Of a stretch of 64,000 nucleotides of DNA, positions 8,770 through 16,567 are shown piece after piece. The position numbers and the translations under genes are program-made. Under the pieces are notes generated by a model, which was not told the DNA's origin, did not search any database, and was given only the letters and a program-made list of their open reading frames with translations. This stretch comes from an uncultured Clostridia bacterium. Its GTDB lineage: Bacteria; Bacillota; Clostridia; Oscillospirales; Ruminococcaceae. The DNA is taken from the NCBI GenBank assembly GCA_947383835.1, contig CANDEV010000006.1, forward strand, positions 136,710 through 200,709, written 5' to 3'. Numbering within the stretch: the stretch's first letter is position 1; each line of letters opens with the position of its first letter.

Positions 8770-10512
8770 TTATTCCTCACTGTAAGGATCAAGCGGTTTA
8801 ACGTAAAGAGTTCGATTTCCGGTAAAAATAACCATACCGGGCTTTGCGCCCGCAGGCTTTTTCACAAGCTTTACGGGAACGTAATCAACCGGAACCTGCG
8901 AGGAATTTTTAGCCTTGCTGTGAAAAGCCGCAAGCCTTGCCGCATAAACTACAGTCTCATCGGGTACGGTCTTACCCTCCGCTCTTATTATCACATGAGA
9001 GCCTGTTATATCCTTTGTATGAAGCCATATATCTGTCTTGTCCGCAAGCTTTGTTGTCAGCATATCGTTCTGCTTGTTGTTTCTTCCAATTAGAATTGTG
9101 AAGCCCTCGGGAGACTTAAATTCCAGAGGCGGGTGAGCCTTCGGCGGCTTGCCCTTCAGCTTTGAGGAACGTATATAGCCCTGCTCCGCAAGCTCCAGCC
9201 GCAGCTCGTTCACCTCGTCCTCCCCTTTTGCGCGGGTAAGAGCGTCGAAAACGCTGTCGATATAAGAAAGCTCCTCCTCTCCCTTTGCTATCTGTTGGGT
9301 GAGGATTTTTTCTGCTGTATCGGCTTTGCGGTACTCGCCGTAATAATGCTGCATATTTTGTGACGGTGTAAGCCTTTTGTCAAGCTTTATCTCGACCTGC
9401 GGACAGCTCTCATCGTAAAAGTTTTCAACTGTAACACTTCCCATGCCTTTTTCCACACGGTAAAGATTGGCGGATATAAGATCTCCGTAAAGCTTAAGTT
9501 TATCCCTTTCTGCGGAAATTTTCAGCTCCTCACGCTGATTGGCAAGCCGCCTTGCTATCCTCTCGGAGGTACTCTGCAAAAGCCTGTACATATCCTGCGA
9601 ACGCTGCTTCATACGAGAAACGCTGTCCCGCTCAGTATAGAAATAGTCCAGCAATTCACAGGCGGAGTCAAATTCTCTGGTTGTCATAAGTCCGCCGTAC
9701 TGGTATACAGGCATGAATGAAAAGTCCTTCAACATACCGTCACCGTCCTTGACAACGGTGTAGGTGCATTTTCCCTCGTCGCACTCACGGGCGGTCTGCT
9801 GCACCGCAAAGGTAAGACGTTCCAGCAGTTCACCTTTCAAGTCGCTTTTTACCGCGTCGCCGCCCTGTGCAGCATAGTATACCCATTCACGCGCAACTAT
9901 CGGGGAAAGTCCCTCAAAAATTTTTATGAGAGTTTTTGCCAAGTCTGCTTCGGGAAGCGGCTCGGCAGCTTTTACAATATCATACGCGGTGCAGGTACGG
10001 AAATCCAGCCTGTCGTCTCTTGGAGGGCAGGTGTAACTCATACCCGGCAGCACCATTCTTTCGCGAGACATCTCTGCGTCCACCCGCTTTATACTGTCGA
10101 TTATTTTACCGTCGGCATTTATTATCACTAAATTTGAGCACCGCCCCATAATTTCCGCCGCAAGAGTGATTTTCACCATGTCGCCCAACTCGTTCATTGC
10201 CTCAAAATCGAAGTACAGGATACGCTCAAGACCGTCCTGCCGAATATCTAAGAGCCTGCCGCCGCCCAGATGCTTTCGCATAAGCATACAGAACATTGGC
10301 GGGACTTTCGGGTTTTCGATTGCCGCCTTTGTGATATTAACACGTGCAGACCCAGCCGCTGCCGAAAAAAGCAGCTTTTCGTTCCCTCCCCTTGTGCGGA
10401 AGGCTATGACTATTTCCTCCCGCGAGGGCTGGCTTATCTTATCGATCCTGCCGCCGATAAGTATTCCCAGCTCTCTTTTAACATTATTAAGAAATGCGCC
10501 GTCCAACGCCAT
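8770..10512 (-). CDS. rqcH: Rqc2 homologue RqcH (NFACT family, ribosome quality control)
   Basis: NFACT-family protein of 580 aa that binds stalled 50S subunits with peptidyl-tRNA and recruits tRNA-Ala to add C-terminal Ala tails. NFACT-N spans roughly 1-200 (start MALDGAFLNNVKRELG, with EIMGRCSNL), followed by a helical and coiled-coil middle (about 270-430). The C-terminal NFACT-R domain has DIWLHTKDITGSHVIIR near 490-506. Length matches the family (about 570). The older name is fibronectin-binding protein FbpA. Its ATG is 3 nt after the stop of the upstream membrane-protein gene, and its ribosome site lies inside that gene, so the two are translationally linked. Confidence 0.93.
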   Translation of the reverse strand: MALDGAFLNNVKRELGILIGGRIDKISQPSREEIVIAFRTRGGNEKLLFSAAAGSARVNITKAAIENPKVPPMFCMLMRKHLGGGRLLDIRQDGLERILYFDFEAMNELGDMVKITLAAEIMGRCSNLVIINADGKIIDSIKRVDAEMSRERMVLPGMSYTCPPRDDRLDFRTCTAYDIVKAAEPLPEADLAKTLIKIFEGLSPIVAREWVYYAAQGGDAVKSDLKGELLERLTFAVQQTARECDEGKCTYTVVKDGDGMLKDFSFMPVYQYGGLMTTREFDSACELLDYFYTERDSVSRMKQRSQDMYRLLQSTSERIARRLANQREELKISAERDKLKLYGDLISANLYRVEKGMGSVTVENFYDESCPQVEIKLDKRLTPSQNMQHYYGEYRKADTAEKILTQQIAKGEEELSYIDSVFDALTRAKGEDEVNELRLELAEQGYIRSSKLKGKPPKAHPPLEFKSPEGFTILIGRNNKQNDMLTTKLADKTDIWLHTKDITGSHVIIRAEGKTVPDETVVYAARLAAFHSKAKNSSQVPVDYVPVKLVKKPAGAKPGMVIFTGNRTLYVKPLDPYSEE

Positions 10513-10514
10513 TT

Positions 10515-11768
10515 TTACTCCTCCTCTAATATATTAACACGCAAAGTCAATTTAAACAGTTCGTAGTCGGAATTTCTTGTGATCTCAACAGAAACCTCAA
10601 ATTCCCGATCGTCTATTTCCTCGATAAAATCATTTTCTATCTCCCTGCCGCCATTGTATGTAACGTACTCACCTATCTCAAATGAAAGATCATCAAACAT
10701 CTTTTTCAGCTTTCTGCGTATTACATAATTGACCTTTACATCGTCCGCAAGGTTCATTTCATCAAGGACTGCAATAATATCAACGCCCCTTATATCCTCG
10801 GTTTCGATAACCTTTTCGTCGTTAAAACGCTCGTCCGCCTCTATAAAAAAGTCGTAAGGCTCGATAAAAGGCTTTTCTTCATCTATCTCATTATTTTCAA
10901 AAGTACTGTTTTGAGTATAGACATAGCTTCCGCCGATGTTGTATGCGGCGTTTTTTGCGGCTTCAACGCCTTTTTCATTAACTTTATCGGCATTTTTTTT
11001 CATAAATTTTATAGTAAACCCATTCAGGTCTCCGCTGATAACAGCCGCAAAAACCGTTAAACATATCCAATTTATTATTGTATTTGGTATAAAAACAAAA
11101 TAATCCTGAATATTTTCGGGAACTATCCTTTCGTATATCCAGCCAAAAGCGCCGTTCAAAAGTGCGATCAAAATAGTAAGAACAGAGCAAGACAAGGATT
11201 TTGCAAAAATGTTTTTTATTTTATCGTCGGGATTTAAAGCAAATGAGTAAGTCCAAAAACACAGTGTAACAATTGCCGCAATTCCCGCTAAGCCAAACAC
11301 AGGAACAAGCAGCAAAAGCAATAAAAAGACAATCAAATTTATATCGACAGCAGGATCTAAAAGCGTTGCGCAATTTGCCGCAGTCATAGGAATTTTACAT
11401 AAAATTCCCGTTAAAATCGCAGCGGATATCGAAAGTAAGATACGCTTCGGACTTCGGTAAAAATAGAAAATTTTACCGAAATTTGTCTCCTCATCTTCCA
11501 GCTTAGCAAAACAAAAGCTGTACACACCGCATAAAAAGGGCATTTCAATCAAATAAGTAACAAAATTGATACCCATAGACCAAAGACTGCGAGCATCAAA
11601 ATTAGCCTTTAAATATTGAGAAACAGTTGAAATTTCACCTCGCTTCGGAATTATGCTGTCAAGATAAGTATACAATGGAATTTTTGCACATTCAAAAAGT
11701 GTGATAACGATATTTGCGATAAGTAAAATAATAAAAGTTTTTTTTAACGATCTTTTAATTTTCTCCAT
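10515..11768 (-). CDS. uncharacterised multi-pass membrane protein with acidic C-terminal domain
   Basis: I do not recognise this protein (417 aa). Hydrophobic segments are visible near 12-33, 65-85, 110-130, 140-172, 186-206 and 222-245, suggesting about six membrane helices. From about residue 250 it is hydrophilic and strongly acidic, with many Glu/Asp and a final mixed alpha/beta-looking region. It may be cytoplasmic. The start ATG at 11768 follows AGGAGAATTTTT. It precedes rqcH by 2 nt in an apparent operon with rlmA and trmK-nif3 upstream. No catalytic motif stands out; function unknown. Confidence 0.75.
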   Translation of the reverse strand: MEKIKRSLKKTFIILLIANIVITLFECAKIPLYTYLDSIIPKRGEISTVSQYLKANFDARSLWSMGINFVTYLIEMPFLCGVYSFCFAKLEDEETNFGKIFYFYRSPKRILLSISAAILTGILCKIPMTAANCATLLDPAVDINLIVFLLLLLLVPVFGLAGIAAIVTLCFWTYSFALNPDDKIKNIFAKSLSCSVLTILIALLNGAFGWIYERIVPENIQDYFVFIPNTIINWICLTVFAAVISGDLNGFTIKFMKKNADKVNEKGVEAAKNAAYNIGGSYVYTQNSTFENNEIDEEKPFIEPYDFFIEADERFNDEKVIETEDIRGVDIIAVLDEMNLADDVKVNYVIRRKLKKMFDDLSFEIGEYVTYNGGREIENDFIEEIDDREFEVSVEITRNSDYELFKLTLRVNILEEE

Positions 11769-11783
11769 AAAAATTCTCCTATA

Positions 11784-12593
11784 TCATAATTTTTTATATG
11801 TAAGCATTTCAAACCCGATTTCCGTTGTAAGGCTTTCAAACTTTACAAGTCTCTGTCGGTTTTCCTCCGAGGTTTTGTAAAAATAAGGTGTCATTGAAAA
11901 CAGAGACATTATGTCCCCATTGCAGGATATATCTATGTTTCTGCATACCGTATCACGCTTTATAAGCTTAAATCCGGACAAGTTAAAGTCCTTTACATCA
12001 TTTTGGTACGGTTCGTCGTAGACCGCGCATTTAAGCTGCCACAAATGGCGTTCCGCAGGGATAACCATTATCATTATTCCCCCTCTTTTTAAAACACGAA
12101 GGAATTCTTCGCCGCAGTACGGCGCAAAAAGCGTTGTTAAAATATCGCAGCTCTCCGTTTCAATCGGCAGGTGAAAAACGCTTGCAACTGCAAACAATGC
12201 CGATTTTGTACGCTTTGCGGCATAATCGGCGGCGCATTTGGATATATCTACACCAATGATTTCCTCGGCAATGTCCGAGACCGCATTACATATTTTTTCG
12301 GTATAGTACCCCTCCCCGCAGCCCGCGTCAAGAATACGGCAACCCGTAAAGGTGTGCTCCTTAACATTGTTTTGCAAAGCCTCGGCAAGAATTTCATAGT
12401 AACCCTTATCCAGAAAAGCTTTACGCGCCTGAACCATAAGCTTGTTATCCCCCGGAAACTTGGTTTTCATTTGGTTTGACAGAAGAAGATTTACATAACC
12501 GCTTTTCGCCTTGTCATAACAATGACAGTTTGGACAGGTGAACGACCTGCCCTTGTCGGTAAGCTTTTCTCCGCATTTTGGACATATCAGCAT
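11784..12593 (-). CDS. 23S rRNA (guanine-N1) methyltransferase, RlmA family
   Basis: SAM-dependent rRNA methyltransferase (269 aa) of the RlmA(I)/RlmA(II) family, which methylates G745 or G748 in 23S helix 35. The N-terminal zinc finger has CPKCGEKL and CPNCHC; next comes the family segment YVNLLLSNQ, then the SAM-binding motif LDAGCGEGYY near residue 93. The ATG at 12593 follows AAGGAGATCGTC and starts directly before the zinc finger; the 28-codon upstream extension overlaps trmK-nif3 and is rejected. Whether it acts at G745 or G748 is not decidable; Gram-positives usually have the G748 type, which can affect macrolide sensitivity. Confidence 0.88.
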   Translation of the reverse strand: MLICPKCGEKLTDKGRSFTCPNCHCYDKAKSGYVNLLLSNQMKTKFPGDNKLMVQARKAFLDKGYYEILAEALQNNVKEHTFTGCRILDAGCGEGYYTEKICNAVSDIAEEIIGVDISKCAADYAAKRTKSALFAVASVFHLPIETESCDILTTLFAPYCGEEFLRVLKRGGIMIMVIPAERHLWQLKCAVYDEPYQNDVKDFNLSGFKLIKRDTVCRNIDISCNGDIMSLFSMTPYFYKTSEENRQRLVKFESLTTEIGFEMLTYKKL

Positions 12594-12603
12594 GACGATC
12601 TCC

Positions 12604-14064
12604 TTACATAATATAGTCAACAGGGTCTTTATCGGACTTAGCCCGAATAATCTCCAGCCCCGGCATATCTTCTCCAAAACGCTTTATAAGGTAAGGTATA
12701 GCAATATCCTCTGTGTGGAAATGTCCGCAGTCGTAGAGAGCAATGCCGCAATTTCGGGCAGTAATCCATTGGTCGTGTTTTACGTCCCCAGTAATATATG
12801 CGTCCGCACCCTGCTCAATGGCAATCGGAAGATTTCCTCCTGCACCGCCAGAGCAGAAAGCAATCTTTTTTACAACCTTTCCGCTGTTTGTATAACGGAC
12901 AACTTTATTGCCAAAAATATCCTTTAAGAGCATACCCAGTTTGTCGGGCATTATCTCGTTTCCCACAGAACAAACCCAACCGTAGCCCCGTCCGTCGGGG
13001 TGAACAGGTTCAAGGACAGTTTGTTTTTTTAACTTCAATGCAGGATCAAGCATACCGAAAATAATGTCGTTTATACCGCCGTCCGCCATATCGAGCGGAG
13101 AATGGAAACAAATACAAGCTATACCGTGCTTTAGAGCAAGGCAGGCCGGGTTGCTGTCATCAAGAGTGTACAAAGGGTGAAAAATTACAGGGTGGTGTGC
13201 TACTATCACCTCTGCGCCTATTTCCGCAGCTTCACGAACTACCTCGCAGGTTATATCAAGGGCGAAAAGGACTTTGCTTGCGGGAGCGTTTCCTTCTCCA
13301 ACCAACAGCCCCGAATTGTCACCCTTGTGAAGATTTTTCATTGGCGCAATAACGTCCATTTCCGCCAAAACATCATTAACTTTATACATTGGTTTTCCTC
13401 CTGTTTTTATCATTATTTCCGAAGCAAGTCCGATACGTTTCAAAGCTTCGGTGTAATGTCCTGCTGCTCGCAGTGATTCCCCTGAGCTGTAAAGCTTTTT
13501 AGCTTGCCGACTCGCGTATTCCTTTGAATCACTGTCCAATAGGTCAAATCCGCCTATATACTCAAAAAGCGGCGGTATTTCTTTGCTGTGTAAAGTTTTT
13601 TTACTTTTCATCGCATTGATTACCGTATAACAAAATTTACTCTCGCAGACCGCTTGCCTTTTGATTATTTCAAATTCATTTTCCCACAGCCAGCGCAAAA
13701 GATACTCCGTTTTGCTCATGGGCTGAAGTATCAGATTTCTTCCATGAAGCCAATCACATTCAGACAAAATTTTCGCAATAAGCTCGCCGCCCATTCCCGC
13801 AATAACTATATCGGTAATACCCTCCGGCGAAACGCTTTTCAGACCGTCGGAAAATACGATTTCCGACCTGTCTATAACCCCTGCCCTTTCAAGGTTAGCT
13901 CTTGCGGCGTTGAGAGGTTTTTCGTTTACGTCTGCTGCGATCGCCGTACTGCACTTACCAGATACAAGCAGTTCCGCAATAAGATATGCATGGTCTGTTC
14001 CCACATCGCAAACACAGTTTCCTTTTACCATATCTGCACAAAGTTTAAGACGTTTATCAAGCAT
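12604..14064 (-). CDS. fusion: tRNA (adenine22-N1) methyltransferase TrmK + Nif3-like dinuclear metal protein
   Basis: One open frame of 486 aa joins two proteins usually encoded by neighbouring genes (yqfN-yqfO in Bacillus). Residues 1-225 are TrmK, which makes m1A22 in tRNA, with the SAM motif CDVGTDHAYL and the catalytic region IAGMGGELI. Residues 226-486 are a Nif3/DUF34 protein with metal ligands in AHHPVIFHP, CFHSPLD and a C-terminal CGHFHTE; it lacks the PII-like insertion of YqfO. There is no stop between them. Yet Met226 (13389) has a perfect AGGAGG 7 nt upstream, so a free 261-aa Nif3 protein could also be made. Start ATG 14064 is behind GAGGAAA. Confidence 0.9.
   Translation of the reverse strand: MLDKRLKLCADMVKGNCVCDVGTDHAYLIAELLVSGKCSTAIAADVNEKPLNAARANLERAGVIDRSEIVFSDGLKSVSPEGITDIVIAGMGGELIAKILSECDWLHGRNLILQPMSKTEYLLRWLWENEFEIIKRQAVCESKFCYTVINAMKSKKTLHSKEIPPLFEYIGGFDLLDSDSKEYASRQAKKLYSSGESLRAAGHYTEALKRIGLASEIMIKTGGKPMYKVNDVLAEMDVIAPMKNLHKGDNSGLLVGEGNAPASKVLFALDITCEVVREAAEIGAEVIVAHHPVIFHPLYTLDDSNPACLALKHGIACICFHSPLDMADGGINDIIFGMLDPALKLKKQTVLEPVHPDGRGYGWVCSVGNEIMPDKLGMLLKDIFGNKVVRYTNSGKVVKKIAFCSGGAGGNLPIAIEQGADAYITGDVKHDQWITARNCGIALYDCGHFHTEDIAIPYLIKRFGEDMPGLEIIRAKSDKDPVDYIM
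13387..13402 (-). promoter_or_regulatory. internal Shine-Dalgarno and start codon for the Nif3 part
   Basis: Reading the minus strand, ACAGGAGG is followed after AAAACCA by ATG (codon 226 of the fusion). The same bases encode Thr-Gly-Gly-Lys-Pro-Met in the fusion. It is a full-strength site, stronger than that of the fusion itself, and marks the boundary between TrmK and Nif3. Confidence 0.8.
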
Positions 14065-14102
14065 AATGATTTCCTCTTGTAAATAATATGTAAACTTTTT
14101 AT

Positions 14103-14150
14103 TGCAAAATAAAAAGTTGCCGATAACGCCAAAGCAGCATTATCGGCAAC
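14103..14150 (-). terminator. intrinsic terminator after DUF1858 gene
   Basis: GTTGCCGATAA (14140-14150 on the minus strand) pairs with TTATCGGCAAC, followed by TTTTTATTTT at 14103-14115. It separates the DUF1858 gene from trmK-nif3, so these are separate units. Confidence 0.88.
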
Positions 14151-14156
14151 GGCGAA

Positions 14157-14363
14157 TCACTTATTTGCGAAATGCGAATTAAGCTTTTCAACAAGCGATT
14201 CAGCGCTTACGCCGTGTACAGCGCAGGCGTCCGCAAGACTTTCTCCCCTTGCCGACGGGCAGCCCAGACAGTGCATACCCATTTCAAGAAAATATGGCGC
14301 CGTATCCGGATCAAGATCAAGAATATCACCAATAATCATATCCGCCGTAATTTTTGTACTCAT
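14157..14363 (-). CDS. DUF1858 protein (hybrid-cluster-protein-associated redox disulfide domain)
   Basis: Small protein of 68 aa consisting only of a DUF1858 domain, as found at the N terminus of ScdA/RIC-type iron-sulfur repair proteins and beside hybrid cluster proteins. The pattern is DMIIGDILDLDPDTAPYFLE followed by the CLGCPSARGESL Cys pair, which may form a disulfide or bind metal. The start ATG at 14363 lies behind AGGAGG. No hybrid cluster protein gene is nearby. Role in nitrosative or oxidative stress is inference from the family. Confidence 0.88.
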   Translation of the reverse strand: MSTKITADMIIGDILDLDPDTAPYFLEMGMHCLGCPSARGESLADACAVHGVSAESLVEKLNSHFANK

Positions 14364-14434
14364 TTTTAATTCCTCCTAAAAATTCAGCATTATAATTATT
14401 ATAACCCATTTTTTTATTTTTTGCAATAGCAGTA

Positions 14435-14463
14435 TTGCTTTTTTTGCGAATTAATGGTATAAT
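14435..14463 (+). promoter_or_regulatory. sigma-A promoter for rhomboid-like gene
   Basis: TTGCTT (14435-14440) and TATAAT (14458-14463) with a 17-bp spacer. The predicted transcript start near 14470 leaves about 27 nt before the TTG at 14497. Confidence 0.75.
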
Positions 14464-14496
14464 GTACTGTAAATATTGGAAATCGAGGTTTTTGTA

Positions 14497-15231
14497 TTGA
14501 ATATGCTTAATAAAATGGAACGTAAATTCGGACGTTATCATATTGACAATCTCATGCTTTATATTGTGATAGGTACGCTGATAGTATATGCCTTCCAGTT
14601 TTTATTCCCTGACATTCCCCTTTGGGGCTTTATGACATTTGACAGGGACGCTATTCTGCACGGTCAGATATGGCGCGTTGTCAGCTTTGTTTTTATCCCT
14701 GAAAGCACCAACCCCATAAGCATGGTATTTTGGCTGTATTTCTACTGGTTTATCGGTTCAAATCTTGAAAGCTATTGGGGAAGCTTCAATTTTAACATTT
14801 TCTATTTATCTGGAGTGCTTTTCTCCGCAATAAGCGGCTTTATAACAGGATATGCAACAAATCATTTCCTTAACCTTTCCCTGTTTTTGGCAATGGCTGT
14901 TATCGCGCCTAATATGCAGCTTTTGTTATTTTTCTTCATTCCGGTAAAAATGAAATGGCTTGCATGGCTTGATGTGGCTGTGCTTATATATGCGTTTATT
15001 CCCGTATCTGCAATATCATTGGCAATACAGTACAAAATGTCTTTTTCTGCTTTTTGGCATATTATGAACAGTTATTGGGACATAAGGCTTGCGATACTTC
15101 TTTCAATACTCAACTTTTTGCTGTTCTTCGGAGGGGGATTCTTACGAAAGATACGCGACAAATTCAAATATCACAAGATGCGGAGCAATTTCAAGAAAAA
15201 CATTAAAATGACAAAATATAAGGACGACTGA
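14497..15231 (+). CDS. rhomboid-like membrane protein, probably without protease activity
   Basis: Membrane protein of 244 aa with about six helices in the rhomboid layout. It has HGQIWRVVSFVFIP between helices 1 and 2, and NLESYWGSFNFNIFYLSG (the helix 2-3 region). The usual GxSG catalytic serine motif is not visible where expected: that helix reads NLSLFLAMAVIAPN. The catalytic His in the last helix is also not obvious. The tail is basic and Lys-rich. TTG at 14497 is preferred (GAGG 8 nt upstream); ATG 14503 is possible, and TTG 14476 would be too near the promoter. It may be a pseudo-rhomboid that binds membrane proteins, which is inference. Confidence 0.75.
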   Translation: MNMLNKMERKFGRYHIDNLMLYIVIGTLIVYAFQFLFPDIPLWGFMTFDRDAILHGQIWRVVSFVFIPESTNPISMVFWLYFYWFIGSNLESYWGSFNFNIFYLSGVLFSAISGFITGYATNHFLNLSLFLAMAVIAPNMQLLLFFFIPVKMKWLAWLDVAVLIYAFIPVSAISLAIQYKMSFSAFWHIMNSYWDIRLAILLSILNFLLFFGGGFLRKIRDKFKYHKMRSNFKKNIKMTKYKDD

Positions 15232-15260
15232 TAATTTTACAAAAAAATTTGTAAAAACTA

Positions 15261-15289
15261 TTGACAAATAAAAATTTATATGGTATAAT
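15261..15289 (+). promoter_or_regulatory. strong sigma-A promoter for rplJ-rplL
   Basis: Consensus TTGACA (15261-15266), 17-bp spacer and TATAAT (15284-15289, preceded by TGG), as expected for a ribosomal-protein operon. Confidence 0.9.
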
Positions 15290-15295
15290 TTTAAA

Positions 15296-15431
15296 GTTGT
15301 TAAGTTTATTAACATCACGCTATCGTATTCTAAAGACAGCAGGCGGCTTTGCCGTAAGTCCTGCCGAGGAAAAGACGGTAAGTATTTATTATGTACTTGC
15401 ACCTTTTCCTTTGGGAAAAGGTTTTCTTTTT
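15296..15431 (+). promoter_or_regulatory. ribosomal protein L10 leader with attenuator terminator
   Basis: The leader has the L10-leader hallmark: AAAGACAGCAGGCGGC ... GCCGTAAGTCCTGCCGAGG (about 15331-15369), in which CAGCAGG pairs with CCTGCCG. In this family the L10(L12)4 complex binds the kink-turn leader and represses its own operon. Downstream CCTTTTCC / GGAAAAGG (15402-15421) followed by TTTTCTTTTT forms an intrinsic terminator before rplJ. Control therefore is probably by transcription attenuation. Confidence 0.85.
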
Positions 15432-15493
15432 GAATCCGTATAGCAAAAGCGCACTGTTTAGTGTGTTTATTGAATTATCGGAGGTGAAATTTT

Positions 15494-16006
15494 ATGCCAA
15501 GCGCAAAGGTACTTGAATCCAAGAAAGCAAGAGTTGAGGAAATTTCAGAGCTTCTGAAAAATTCCACAGCGGGCGTTATCGTTGACTACAAGGGTATCAA
15601 CGTTGAAGACGACACAAAGCTCAGAAAGGAGCTTCGTGAGGCAGGAGTAAACTATTTCGTTGAAAAGAACTCCATGCTTCGTTTCGCTGTTAAAAACGCT
15701 GAACTGGAGGGTCTTACAGAGGTTCTCAAGGGCACTACAGCTATCGCTCTTACAGACGGCGACCAGACTGCTCCTGCACGTATTCTCGGTAAATACGCTG
15801 AAGGCTCCGACGGAAAGTTCACTCTTAAGGCGGGCTTCATTGACAAGGATATTTACGATGCAAAGGGTGTTACTGCTCTTTCCAAAATTCCTTCCAAGGA
15901 AACTCTTCTTGCACAGCTTCTCGGTTCACTTCAGGCTCCAATGCAAAGTCTTGCGGCTACATTGCAGGCTCTTGCGGACAAGAAAAACGAAGAGGGCGCA
16001 GCTTAA
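15494..16006 (+). CDS. rplJ: 50S ribosomal protein L10
   Basis: Ribosomal stalk base protein (170 aa) that binds 23S rRNA and carries the L7/L12 dimers. The N-terminal domain has the family pattern KKARVEEISELLKN and GVIVDYKGI. The C-terminal helix (about 140-165), which holds L12 dimers, reads LGSLQAPMQSLAATLQALA. Start ATG 15494 follows GGAGGTGAAATTTT. It is the first gene of the rplJ-rplL operon, 84 nt before rplL, and its expression is probably set by the L10 leader just upstream. Codons are strongly biased, as expected for high expression. Confidence 0.98.
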   Translation: MPSAKVLESKKARVEEISELLKNSTAGVIVDYKGINVEDDTKLRKELREAGVNYFVEKNSMLRFAVKNAELEGLTEVLKGTTAIALTDGDQTAPARILGKYAEGSDGKFTLKAGFIDKDIYDAKGVTALSKIPSKETLLAQLLGSLQAPMQSLAATLQALADKKNEEGAA

Positions 16007-16090
16007 AAGCTTGCTCGAAAAATGCGGTCATCCGCGGAATTTTAAATACGCATATGCGTAAATCTACATTACTAAAAGGAGATTATTATC

Positions 16091-16462
16091 ATGGCTTCAG
16101 AGAAAATTACTAATATTTTAGACACTATTGACACCCTTACAATTCTTGAGCTTAACGAGCTCGTTGAGGGTATCCAGGAAAAATACGGCGTTTCCGCTGT
16201 AGTTGCAGCAGCAGCTCCCGCAGCAGGCGGCGCAGCAGGCGGTGCTGAGAAGACAGAATTTGACGTTGTTCTCGCTTCCTTCGGCGACAAGAAAATGGAC
16301 GTTATCAAGGCTGTTAAGGATATCTGCGGTCTTTCCCTTAAGGAAGCTAAGGAGCTTGTTGAAGCTGCTCCTAAGGCTCTTAAGGAGGGCGCTTCCAAGG
16401 CTGACGCTGAGGATATCAAGACTAAGCTCGAAGCAGCAGGCGCTACTGTTGAGCTCAAGTAA
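16091..16462 (+). CDS. rplL: 50S ribosomal protein L7/L12
   Basis: Stalk protein (123 aa) that recruits translation GTPases. The N-terminal dimerisation domain (residues 1-35: [20 protein letters not shown]) is followed by an Ala/Gly-rich hinge (about 38-53). The globular C-terminal domain contains [20 protein letters not shown] and ends VELK, the normal terminus. Start ATG 16091 is behind AAGGAGATTATTATC. It is the second gene of the operon and is followed by a strong terminator. Confidence 0.98.
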   Translation: MASEKITNILDTIDTLTILELNELVEGIQEKYGVSAVVAAAAPAAGGAAGGAEKTEFDVVLASFGDKKMDVIKAVKDICGLSLKEAKELVEAAPKALKEGASKADAEDIKTKLEAAGATVELK

Positions 16463-16502
16463 GTGCGATCACCCCGCGGCGGGTGATTTAATGAAGTTTT
16501 AT

Positions 16503-16541
16503 AAAAAATCGGGTAACTTTAAAAAGTTACCCGATTTTTTT
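16503..16541. terminator. bidirectional terminator after rplL
   Basis: AAAAAATCGGGTAACTT pairs with AAGTTACCCGATTTTTT around a TAAA loop. It serves rplL on the plus strand and the cellulase gene on the minus strand. A small extra hairpin (ATCACCC / GGGTGAT) lies just before it at about 16469-16487. Confidence 0.92.
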
Positions 16542-16567
16542 ACTGTCAAACTATACGCTATCAACTA

